Source: Harmothoe impar (taxonomy: Eukaryota > Annelida > Polychaeta > Phyllodocida > Polynoidae). From it: 64,000 bases of DNA. Made by a program: the position numbers and the translations under genes. The notes beneath the pieces were generated by a model. That model was not told where the DNA came from. It saw nothing but the letters and a program-made list of their open reading frames with translations, and made no database searches. Below are positions 21,520 through 33,100 of this stretch, piece by piece. The DNA is taken from assembly GCA_947462335.1 (NCBI GenBank), contig OX381710.1, forward strand, positions 26,567,772 through 26,631,771, given 5' to 3'. The stretch's first letter is position 1. Each line of letters starts with the position of its first letter.

Positions 21520-22101
21520 TTAACTAGCGTGTCCTCTTAAAGTGACACTTCCTCCGGTCGCTGCTGATCGCCTAATTAAGGCATGTGTCGTCGTCACTTC
21601 TAGTCACGTGACTCATCAGGTCGCTTCCGGTCACGTGATCCTAAAGTCGATCACTTCCTAAACAAAATTAAATTAAGAGACACATTTCTTCATGACCCAA
21701 CCAATCAGAGGTCTCCATTTGACCAGAAGTAGTCCCCTCATTTGCATAATGGGTCACTTCCGGTGTACCAGCCAATCAGAAGCCTCTAACTAAGTCAAGG
21801 TCACGTGACGTCACTTCCGGTATGCCCTTATATGGACATGTGAAGGTCACATGACGTCACTTCCGGTATGCCCTTATATGGGCGTGTGACGTCACTTCCG
21901 GTCAAATGGAAGCCTCTGATTGGCTGAGTCATGACCTTGACCTCTAACTAGGTCAAGATCACGTGACGTCACTTCCGGTATGCCCTTATATGGGCATGTG
22001 ACGTCACTTCCGGTCAAATGGAGGCTTCTGATTGGCTGCAGGTCGATTGAGTAATAAACAGTAGTTAACTATAGTCCCGTTCCGATACATACTATACTAC
22101 T
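21520..22101. repeat. Right terminal inverted repeat of element 1 with promoter-motif array
   Basis: Read as the complement from 22101, the end matches the left end for about 75 bp, then continues as an array of CCGGAAGTGACGTCA units (at least six), interspersed with CATATAAGGGCATA units and CCAATCAGAGG. The order differs from the left end, so the arrays have been reshuffled or separately amplified. There is no G-rich block or palindrome at this end. Confidence 0.85.
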
Positions 22102-22107
22102 ACCGTT
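22102..22107. repeat. Target site duplication of element 1, right copy (ACCGTT)
   Basis: It is identical to 13448-13453. On the - strand it encodes part of the Asn-Gly codons of the interrupted reverse transcriptase, and the frame continues across it. Confidence 0.9.
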
Positions 22108-22665
22108 TACAAATGTTCTTTGTTTTCTGTCTTTCAGGTAGGACGCAATCCATTAAAAAATATGTGGCGGAAAGCCAATTTCGCCAATCTTCTCCAAAAG
22201 GATCAAGTGATTTACTGAATTGAAAGCCTTGACTACATCGACGAATACCGCCGCAGTGATCAATCCCTTGTCCTTAGCAACAAACAAATCCTCCTGTAGA
22301 TCCAGTACTGCCTCCGTCGTGCTTCTTCCTGGCCTAAAGCCGCATTGATCAGCACTGAAGAAGGACTTTTCCTCTAACGCATTCATCATATAACTTTGAA
22401 CAATTTTCTCCAACATTTTACCTGGTACCGGTAAAATCGATATCGGTCTCCAGTCACCTACATATTTTGATTTTGTACCCTTAGGTATTGGCTTACGTAA
22501 CTTTGGCCTTACCCCAAATTTTTGGGAAGTATCCAGTCCTTATTGATACTGAATATATGTGAGTAAGGTGTGGTACAACATAGCCTAGTACATCTTTCAA
22601 AACTTTGGCACTTATACAGTGTATACCAGAAGGTTTGTTCACGTCAATAAGGCCATGTGATCCCC
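22102..22665 (-). pseudogene. Reverse transcriptase, N-terminal part, of the retrotransposon split by element 1
   Basis: On the - strand it encodes DVNKPSGIHCISAKVLKDV, then (after a frameshift near 22500) KYVGDWRPISILP, FSADQCGFRPGRSTTEAVLDL and FVDVVKAFNSVNH (catalytic motif A), then an in-frame TAA and WIASYLKDRKQRTFVNG up to the target duplication. It continues in frame into 13453-12656. The 5' part of the retrotransposon, including the endonuclease, is not recognisable upstream of about 22665. Confidence 0.85.
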
Positions 22666-25600
22666 ATACAGCATGACCAACGGACTAGAAGTCAGGGAGA
22701 TGACACCACTAGATCCCCCTGGTGGGATCCTAGCGAATTATACGGAGAAAATTTAGGTGTGACTCTTAATATTTTACAGTTTAGTAGGTCTATATTGTAC
22801 TCCAATCCCCAATTACACTAGATGTGCGTGTAAAGACGAGGTCTTTATCAAAGATGCAGTGCAGTAGGAGAGACTGGATGGTTACGATATCATTTTTAAA
22901 CTACAGTCGGGCCCCAATTTCCTCGGATTTGGAAAATGCAAGGAAAAATGTCTGAGGAAGCAAATTATCCGAGGAATTAAGTCTAAATATAATGGAATTT
23001 ATAGTTTCCCTAGACTATTTAAATTGATGGCGAACGTGGTCATCTTGTTGATAGGTGTGATCAATCAATCTGGTAATCCTATAAAATATGTTGACAACAG
23101 GCCAACTGAGTGCATGCCACCAATATTCCCAAATATCGTTTATCCGTTATTCTAATGATAATTTTGGAGGCTGCCTCGTAGGCTACTTTTGGTGGGCTGA
23201 AGCAGGCAATGTATTTGATATTTAATCACCCACAAATGCCCATTTTCTTAGACAAGCATTATAATAACATACAGCCAATTACTAAATAGGTGTTGTAAAG
23301 AATGACTAAAACATGGCGATTTGTTATAAAAGTTTATTACTAAATCTACAAACAGCACCGTGGCAACCAACTCTAGACACCTGATACAATTCATTTCTTC
23401 AACTGCATTCAATTCAACCTGTCATTCTTTTGGGGCGAAAATAGTAAAAATACAGGGTAAAAGTTGTTTCTATTTTACAAGCATTACAATTTGAATTTGA
23501 CACAAAATGGCAATTCGTACCTGCCATCAAACCTATTGGCACAAATGGCTGTTCCAATAATAATGAAAAATGTGATCAAGAGATCATAATTGTATTTCAG
23601 ATTATGTCGAAATAAAATTACACAAAAGACAATTAGTTGTAACGGATTTCATAAGTTAGCTGGTAACGAACATACTAAAAGCACTTAAACATTAACAGCA
23701 ATACAATCAGACATTACATGAATAGTAAGTATAGAGAGAATAATTAAGTTGCACTGCTTGACGATCGGAATTAAAGAACTTTAAAGTTCCTTTTATAGTA
23801 CCTGCTTTATGCGAGAATATAAAGCTTCCTAAATCCACTGAACCGGATTTAATCTGAAAGTGGTCTCCTAGGGACTTTAAGAAAGTACTTTAATGTGCAT
23901 TAAATCCAGACTTCAAGTAGTGTTGGCTTAAAAAGAGAGGTGCAAGTGGACGGTTACAAACATAAAGACTGATTAATTAGTTAATTAATTAGACACACGA
24001 CTTGGATATGTGTTATTAAAGCTATGGCATCACCTTGGTGTCAACTACAACAGACTGACAGAGTTCATTCAAAATGTGTTTTACTTAATTTGTATCAAGA
24101 TAATACCACCAATGACACGATGCCTTCAGGCAGCCTAAACCATGTCAGTACTTATTACATGCTTCTTGTATACACAATATGTACCTCAGATTACATATGG
24201 CGAGGTAAATAGGTTGATTATTTCACTGTGTAACATACCAATTATCTATGATGTGACTTATTTCTAGACTTAAAGGGTACTAATTGATATATATCTTCGG
24301 CGATTCATATTAAAATTTCAACGATGGCGAACATGATTTGTAACAAGTATTGAAGTTGACATTCTATGAAATGACATTTGAACTAGAACAATTGACAAAT
24401 TGATTTATATATGTGTGGAACAATCATAGTTCAATTCCTTAACATTATAATTCTAATGACCCTGGAGTGTCACAATATTACATAGGGAGAATTCGAGGAT
24501 GGAATATATAAAATAGTTAATTATTAATAAAGTCTGAAACCCACACATCTGAGCAATTAATTTTGCAAGGGCGCTCCAATTCAAAAAGATTAAAAATGCC
24601 TTTTGTTAAAATACAATATAATCTTAATCATTCAAGTTGTATATAGCCAATAAATGTCAACAAATCAACAAACACAAAACAAACTCGAGTATCCCTAAAG
24701 CAGAAGACAATAACATAGTCAACAAAACAGACGTTGTTAAATAAACAAAGCATTCGTTAAATAAAACCAAAATATACACACTTCATTTCCACAATATTAT
24801 GCAAAACAGCCTGTCCTATGAAGGCTTAATATAGTCTTCCTCATGTACCTTTGGCACATTCAACCTTACAATGTTAGAAAGCAGTACTGTTATTCAAGGC
24901 AAGCTTGTTGACACAATTTCCCGAAAATAGAATTGATTAGACATGTAATCGGCAGTGATATCGTCTATAAAAGATCAGAAAGAGCTTAATGCTATTCTCT
25001 AACACCAAGCAGGACATACATGATCGCTGTAAGTTGACTGATTATTCCAGTTTCGAAAGGACGAGTTGCACCTCCTACATTGCAGTACACAAGTTTGCTA
25101 ATTATCTTATCTTATCTTGACACGTTTGGTTAGTATTCCGACCAAGAGGTAGAATATCTATAAGTCTGTCACAATATACCAAATAGATATTACAAAATGT
25201 ATATTAATAGTTTCGGCTAAATGCTAGGAGAATACCCTGATGTATACAGCATTACAATATGTGGGATGCTTCAAGCACACTACCAATACAACACTTATTT
25301 TGATTATGTTGTCAATTCTAATCTCTTTGAGAAGCTGATTATATCAGTTCATTCTCATTTTTTTCTCTGGTAGTTTGAGGCAATATTTAACGCTACAACC
25401 ATGAAGTAGTTTGTGATAAGATAATTAATTCCAAAGAACTTAAGCTGCCTGATGGGACTGTCTCCATTATCTTTCACCCCCGCCGAGCCCCCTTTTTGTA
25501 TGTCCACTGACACGTCAACATCTTGGCCATTGGAAAAGTGCAAACATACACAGACATGGAACCGTAACACTTGTTAGTGGAATGAAATCACATCCCTGTT

Positions 25601-27085
25601 TGACAGAAAATGTACACATGCGAAAACCTAGGGGCCGTCCCTGCTATAAACGTATTCAATGGTGTGGCCTGGAAGCCTCCATGACACATAAGTTGTGGTA
25701 ATCCCGTCTTCTTCAGCAGCTTTCTAATACAGTCATCCCCCCTATGATCAGCGTTCCATACTCAGATGTGGCCACTATTAAATGCTCGGCTTACACTGAA
25801 GCTATCTTATACTTATGAGCTTCCAATTCTATGAGAGTACCATTATCACAACTAGTAGTATCAAAAACGTAAGTGCAGCTACAAAAAGTCCAGGGTGCAT
25901 CTCATGCACATTTGAGGTAGCTCTACACATTTATATAAAACCACCTAATTGGCTCCGGTGAAAGGCTGTGAACTATACAATCATAGTGCTATTTAATACT
26001 TTAGGTTGAGTTTGGCTTTGCCTACTGGCTACAGAGTTACTACAATACGTGGTGGCTGAGCACCATTACAAAAGTGCATTTTTTAAAATGTTACTCGAAT
26101 TGCTAATTTAACCTTCAAAGTTGTATTACTAAGAAATTAAATATTTTAATTTTTTTTCCACTCGGTGAAAATCAGTTTTGCACATGCAATATCTAGATAG
26201 AGAACTAGCACGAAGTATCATAGGTCTCAGATATTTCTGTAATGTCAGATTCCATAGTACTTTTCACCACCATTTAATCCCTCGGTGTGAGCCTACGTCT
26301 CCTAACTCTACCTTTAGTACCTTTAGTACATGTAGCTGATACTATGGGGCCCAGATGATCACACTGAGCGACATGTTTGTACCTTCTATAATATACAGAC
26401 ACCTTGCATTGTACGCCTGCCCCTTAGGATAGTTCAGACTGCTAAATAAGACACCGTTATCTGGGCCAGGACCAAACTGGAGTAAAACAGAGCCTAGGGC
26501 TTGAATAGGGATTTCTACTGTTGGTAGCCCTGGAAGAAAAGCTGTTATCTCATGTGGTCTAAAGCAGAAACATCATGTAAATCCCTTTGGTTGCACTTAA
26601 TTCTGAATCACTGGCAAAGACTCTCTACTTCCTTCCTTGGTAGTGATTATTTCTCATGCTAAAAAAACACGCTTGTAATTGTGTATAGATCTAGACCTCA
26701 TCCCCATCATTATATATGGGTAATTATGTAATTGGGGCATGCGTTCCCTATTGCGCAGTTTTACTTGCCGCCTATTTGAGGCTCCATTGAGCTGTGTTTT
26801 GTGTAACAAGTGATGTCAGGTCAAACAGTTTGTTAGTCTTCCTTTATGCATCATGTAATAGCTGTATCTTTGAGTATGAGGTATCTCTTATATCAGTTAC
26901 TGCCATGAAGCTGGGGTTTAATGTTCATATATCTACTAACGGTAATGTCAAATGCTGACCATGACAATGCCATAGCGGCCTGATGTCATCTAACACATAC
27001 CAATCGATATGATACCTTGCAATTCCTCCTTTCTGACACCAGTATGGCCTGGTTTGATTTAACACCTAGATGAGAATGATTTATA
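22666..27085. other. Gene-free stretch downstream of the SH3 gene
   Basis: AT-rich sequence with no exon I can support on either strand. A possible - strand AATAAA (TTTATT on +) lies at 23333-23338 and could end the SH3 gene transcript if its 3' UTR is very long; this is weak. A decayed repeat may lie at about 22905-22980 (TCCTCGGATTTGGAAAATGC). Confidence 0.4.
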
Positions 27086-27199
27086 CTAGTCTGACTCGTT
27101 CAGGTGTATAGAAGCGAGAGTAATAGCGGCAGAAGTTGGATACAACCCGATCATGCCATCCTCCAGTAGGCCGACCGACCAACCCGGACGGTCAGGGAT
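27086..27199 (-). CDS. Last exon: C-terminal half of SH3 domain 4
   Basis: It encodes IPDRPGWSVGLLEDGMIGLY then PTSAAITL and a short tail ending NESD before the stop. GWSVG and GLYPTSA match the second half of an SH3 fold (GWWxG, GxFPxxYV). The acceptor ATTACAG is good. It joins in phase 0 to exon 29906-30029. Confidence 0.75.
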   Translation of the reverse strand: MPDRPGWSVGLLEDGMIGLYPTSAAITLASIHLNESD

Positions 27200-30100
27200 C
27201 TGTAATGTAGGATAGGGATAAAGGTCAGATATAATGTCATATATATGTCCTTGGGAGTCAGTGAGGTATAATATGACACGGGGTTGGTTTATACAGTGCT
27301 GAGTGAATGTAATGTGTGTGTGTAGTACAACATTGACGGTGATTGATGCAGGAAGACAATAGTATTGAACTAGGGCCTGACTATTCATGTGTGATAAGAA
27401 GCTTAAGGGATATCATCGTCATATGTGCAGGACTAAGGTTATAGTCATTTATATACTAAGTATTGGGTTACAGCAAAGAGTGAATTTAGGTTGTGGTCCT
27501 TAAATGCCAACTTTAAATCAGTTAGGTCTCTTGATGTACTGTGGGCATTTATTGACCAGATGATTAGGGATGCTTAGAATTCGAACTCCATAGGGATACA
27601 GTAGTGTGTAAGTCAAGGCATTCATTACGCTCATCCGGACAGACTCATGTGAGAGCGTCAACAAGAAAAAATCTGTCCTTAGAGTGACCAATCTTAAAAA
27701 CGTTACAATCTTAAAGTCTATACTGACAATCTTAAAGTTAACATTTATTTAAGATTATCGGTTCTGGCTATCTCTGCAAGATGGCGCCACTAATAATTAT
27801 CAATGGGGACACATGTTGTGCTGTTCAGTTGGTGATATTATTGTCTATATCGGCGGCTCTGCCCCCGAACCCCCCTTTTTTTCCTTACCTTTATCAACTG
27901 CTGTAGGGCCTGTAGGCCTATCATAGACATTCTTAAATCAATGTTATTATCTCAATTTTAATATTCTAACGTTTTTAAGATTGGACACTTTAAGATAGTT
28001 TAAGACTAGACAGATTTTCTTGTTAACGCTCCCACGTGAGTCTGTCCACTAGTGCATTCATTACAGCTCTAGCACAGGTCTATAAGATTACCCAGATAAC
28101 AGAAAAGACGTTTTCCAAATGCTTTTACATGATTTGGAGGAAAAGTTTTGCAAATAAACCTTTTGTTAAACCTTTGACTCCAAACCATTTAACATTTTGT
28201 CAGCCGGCTGCATCTAGATTGTTGATTATAATTTATAACCGAGACATTGCTATTCAAGCAAGAAGTGTCAAGATAGCGGAAAGGCATTCATTGCTATCTA
28301 GTGCATACAATAAATCATTTAAATCCATAAAGAGATAAAAAGTAAAGGCGAAGTGATCCATTAACACACAAAAAGCTAAGGAATATGACATGATTAGCTG
28401 GTTGATCCTTGGAGATCAACAGAATTAATAAAGTTTAAAAGAATTCCATTCTTGAAATAAATTAGGCGAGGGTAGTCCGTAGACATTCTTTTCTTTTCAA
28501 ACAAAAATAAAAGTTTCCGAAAATAAGGTGCGCAAAATCCGTAGACTAGCTGCTATATTTTTGGTCTGGCTTCATTATATGGGTCATGAAGATGACATAG
28601 TTGACTTAGATTAATTATGAGACACAAGTTACAGAATCTGAGAAAGCTCTATAGGCTGGATTAACAAAGAGAAACCGTAAAACCATGTGGTGCTAGTTAT
28701 TATTTGGTGTCATAGGGAGGATGTATGCAAGGATACAAAAGTAATAGAACTACGTCCTACAATTAAAATCATTATAGCTAGCTTTTGTTAGATGATGTTA
28801 TTACTACCGTATTATGAAACTCCCTGCTAGCAACAGTCTTCCGAATAACGTCATTATCATGTAAAACTGATGACTTTCTCGTCATATTTACCTAAAATTG
28901 ACGTGATTTAAACGAATGGTGCTAGCTGGGCTAAAGCCAATACACAAGCATAAGGCACCACCACCACCACTATAGGAGAAGACCCGGTGCAGAGAGAGGC
29001 GGTGCGGACCTATGGGATAACTTACCGCTAACCTCCTTCATTCAGATCCACACTATATCCCCGGCCGGGCGGGGAGGCTCTGACGCATTGGTGGAAATAC
29101 TACGTGTCTGGTTAAGAGGTAAAGCAGACCAGAGGATTAGTCAGCTTTGGGGACTCCAGTAAAGCATCTTCATATTGCTCTTTTCTAACGTTGGAAAAGA
29201 CACTGATGGTTTATGTCGTTTATGTGTATACATATCATATCTGAAAACCCTACCTTACCTAGGAAAGTGAATTCCCATTTCAACTTATATCTAATATTAC
29301 TAAACCACCTGAGAGAACTGTAGTAAAGAAACACATATAACATCGTAATGTAACCCTTAGGCAATATGCCAATTATTCAAAAGTGCAATTTTGTAAGAGT
29401 CCATTGCCTCCTTAGTATATGCAATGATCCACTTAAGGACCAGACTATTGCATGTGTGTAAATGGATCTCAGTTTTTACTCATTATTAAACTTCAATAGA
29501 TTAAAGCAATATTAAAGCAGTATTCTTACACAGCCAATAGCAGCCATGCGAACATGCACTTAGGGACTATATTATTTTGATTATGTTGGATATGTAGAGG
29601 TTATCGGTGTGAGCCATTCAATAAGGAGGGGCATCACGGATACATAGTATAGGCCAGGCCAGAGTGATTCTGAGGGTATTATGATTATATAATACTACTA
29701 CTTGCACTTTTGATTAAGGAACTGATTGCGTAGGCTTCATATCTAAATTTATGGCTAAATGAATTAAAACGTTAAAACAAAACTTTCCAAAATGTAATAA
29801 TTTTGGGAACAAGCTCCATGAATTTATCCTTTTTTGAACATTTGATAATTATAAAATGGGTTAGCAACTTGAGAACAGAGTTAGACTTATCCTTACCATG
29901 CTCACCTCCCCTATGTCTCTGATGACTGTGTCTTCCTCGAACGACAGTTCGCCCTTCTCGGAGGCCAGGTAGGACTCTGTAGACCGGCGAATCTTGTCTT
30001 TGCGAGGAGGTTTCACAGGTCGTTCAGCCCTATACAGAAAGAGACATGCAGTGCACTTAACTATTGGAGTAGGCATGACGTGATTTGCTTTAATATTAGA

Positions 30101-33100
30101 GTAGCAGGCTCGTCATTAATACAAAGCCAAGCAGTGCACAGGCTGAGATGGCAGGGAAGTTGACTTTCTGACAATTTGGTAGCTGGTACCTAAATCTGTC
30201 GCCTTGTTATATAGATATAATATATAGTTGGCATTTGAGACAGTTAAATTCCGACCATAACAGGCCGACATGGCAGAAACATGCATCAGTGAAAAGATTT
30301 AATCTTTTAATCCTGAGTTTCATATAAAATTTCAATAGGCTGTCAACCAATTAGCTGCATATCATGATATAATACAAAAAACAGTTCCATCATATCAAGT
30401 ACAAAGCTACATTATTTGTACAAATACCTGTTTGCATGTAGGACATCTCCATTTTGACCTGATGGGAACTTCTTCACAGGACTTCCAGGTGATACAGCTG
30501 GTAGTGGGGGTCTCTGCGGTGCAGGCTTGTCGCTCGGACTGGTCGGAGGACTGGACCAGCGCTTGGTTGGCCCCGTTATGGTGCCTTCCTGTCGGCCTAA
30601 TGTTAAACTCCTCGGGACATCATAGTTTAAGTTCCTTGGCATATCATAGTGCCCAATGTTTCTAATAGGATCCTCCATCATTTGGCTGGGGGAGGCAGTT
30701 GTGGGCAGTGTTTGTGACTTTGCTTTATGCTGTGCTCGGGCTTGTGGCGCGATACCCTGCGGCAGGGCCTCATTGAGACTGGACCGCTTCCCACCTCCTG
30801 CCTGCTTTTTGTACTTTCTGAATGAGTCCCTTGGGCCCGCATTGAGTCTCTTTGAGTGGTCTGTCATAGATATGACTTGGAAGTTGGACCCTGGACCATC
30901 TATTTCATCAAAGTCTGAGCTCTCGGTGAGGTGGGAGGACAGAAGGTAGCGCGGCTCTGAGGTGGCTTTCACTGCCGTGTCTGTACGAGTGCCTGCCTGA
31001 TTCACGGTATATGTCACATCAGCAGGGGCACTCTGTACACTCTCATGTAAGTCTACATAGCCACCAAGACTGCCCTTTGTAAGACTGGACCTCTGACTGT
31101 CCACACTGCTGTTCATGGTCTCTGGTTGTTTCTGAGAACTCACACGCTCAGACAGTGGCTGCATGATAATGTCTGCACTGGTCTGCGAACAGTCCAACCC
31201 GTTAAGCTGGATCCATTGCTCAGCGTGCTGTTGGTGACCAGAAGACCGCTTGTGGTCAGGATGGAGCCCATCACCATGAGCCCCAACTCTGCCCGGAGGG
31301 GGCCCTGGAGGTCGTGGTGGGGGAGGCATCTTGGGTCTCGGCGGGGGAGGAGCGGAGGGTCGATGCGACCGCCTTCGGCCTTTCAGTGGTTGAAGGTCTG
31401 GCGATAGTTCAGCTTGCTCCTGTAGGGGAGCGCCGACAGAGCTCTGGCGATAAACAACCCCAGAGGGCTGTTGAACCGTTGGTGTACTGGTTAATGACAC
31501 TGACTGACGCAAGGGTGGCTTGTTGTGAGCCTTCTGACTGGGGTGGGGAGCAGACATTGGGGCATTGGAAATAGGCCTTGGCCGGGGCGGTGGGGTTTTG
31601 TTGGGTCTCTTGGCACCTGAATGGCTAGATGGGGAGGTAACTGTATTAGTATTTGATGGTTGTGCTTCAACTGAAGGAAGCCGTTGTCTTTGAGCAGATT
31701 GGCCCCTGCCAGAATGGTCATTAGATCTTCCCTCAGGAGTATTTGATCTAATAGAACCATTACTAACTTGGCTAACTGGTCTGGAATTTGACCGGCCTGG
31801 AACACACTTATGATTATCACCATTTGGCAGGCTACTTCTTTTGTCTCTAATGTCCTCATAGCTGCCCCCATGCGGGCTCCTGTACAGTAATGCTGATTTG
31901 TTCTTTAATATACCTGGGGAATCATTGTGAGGAGGGTCTATTGTAGCAATCGCCTCCGCTTTCTTGACGGCGTCAGGTGATTTCTCAACAATAGGCTCCT
32001 GGAATGACACGCGCAGTTCTTGAGAAGCAGCTATGCGCATTGGGTCTGAGCTCTGCTGGAGTATGGGTGCGCTGATCTCAAGACGCCGGTGCTCGGGAGC
32101 CGGTGGGGCCGTGCGTTTCCCCATACTACCACCCCTCCGCACCTGAGGCAAAATCTTCTTTGGTATTTTCACAAACTTCGGTTTTCCGAAGCGCCTAGCG
32201 AGTTTGGAGCGGAATCTCTCCGGCTCTGACTCGTCCGTGCTACTGATTGCCAAATCGGAGCCGCCAAACCCAACAGGCGGCTTAATGACAGGCCGGGCCG
32301 GGGAGGCCTCCACCTCACTACCAGCAGTAGTGTCACTGTCAAACCCTGCAGCCAAGTCCCTCCCACTGGGTCCGGGGTGTACTGGTACAGGCGCCTTAAC
32401 CTCCAACCCGGTACTGACCGTAGAAGCCACTCCAGCATCCACACCGGCTCGTGGGCCACTGGCCACTGGACGACCATTCCGCACATAGTCATAGGTAGGC
32501 TGTGCGTTACCAGGTCTACTCGGTGCCCTGTCACCCCCCGGAGGGGCTCCTCCGGCTGGTGTTGTCACGTGCTGAGGTGGTGAAAGCTGGGTCTCCTCCT
32601 GGTGGGAGGCTTTCTCTTTCTCCAGCTGCTCACGCTGTTCCCGCAGCTTCTGCTCCAACTCCTCCAGTTCCTCGTCTGTGGGTGGAGGTGAGGTGGGCAG
32701 CGGCGGGGGCACGTCGTCGTCTTCTTGTATGGGAAGGGTTTTCATAACAGGCTGACCACTAGTCCCATCTGAGAAATAAATGAGTTCATAATTATCTCAG
32801 AGTAAAACATGGCTATCTGGGAAAGTGAAATAAGCATGTGTATCGGTAAGTATTATTAGGCATGGCAGCGTAAAAATAGTTATTGAAGAGAAAGCGTTAA
32901 AATGTACCAATGTGTTGGTTTTGTATCCATTAAGGATGATCCAGTATCAAAATCACAAAATGAGTGTATCTTATTTAGGTGCTGCTCTGGTAAAGATATG
33001 TCAAGTGACAGCTGCTTGTGTTAAAATGGCCCCAGCTGAATAGAACCATTATCTTTCATTGATGGAGCTCTCACTGCACCACGGGGCCCCCTAGGGATAA

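Larger units (their letters stand above)
13454..22101. mobile_element. Element 1: degraded Polinton/adintovirus-like DNA-polymerase element (complete ends)
   Basis: This 8648-bp element has inverted ends starting AGTAGTAT then T or A then GTATGTATCGG, and a perfect 6-bp flanking duplication. About 75 terminal bp match between the two ends; further in, both ends are arrays of the same short motifs. Contents on the + strand: a fused low-complexity/tandem death-domain gene, an N-terminal DNA polymerase B pseudogene, a cargo segment with an unknown gene, a minisatellite and a foldback repeat, then the last part of the polymerase gene. Compared with element 2 it is inverted, lacks the separate death-domain gene, and has lost the polymerase active site. 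It inserted into a non-LTR retrotransposon. It cannot be autonomous. Confidence 0.9.

Noticed and set aside
13454..22101. Interpretation of element 1 as an LTR retrotransposon or DIRS element
   Set aside because: Terminal repeats are inverted, not direct, and the internal polymerase is DNA polymerase B; the reverse transcriptase pieces lie outside the ends.
22905..22980. Sequence resembling TIRs of pogo-like MITEs
   Set aside because: Only one end could be seen; not enough for a feature.
30656..31574. Several + strand frames opposite the proline-rich exon
   Set aside because: GC-rich shadow of the SH3 gene exon; the - strand frame has splice sites and fits the gene.
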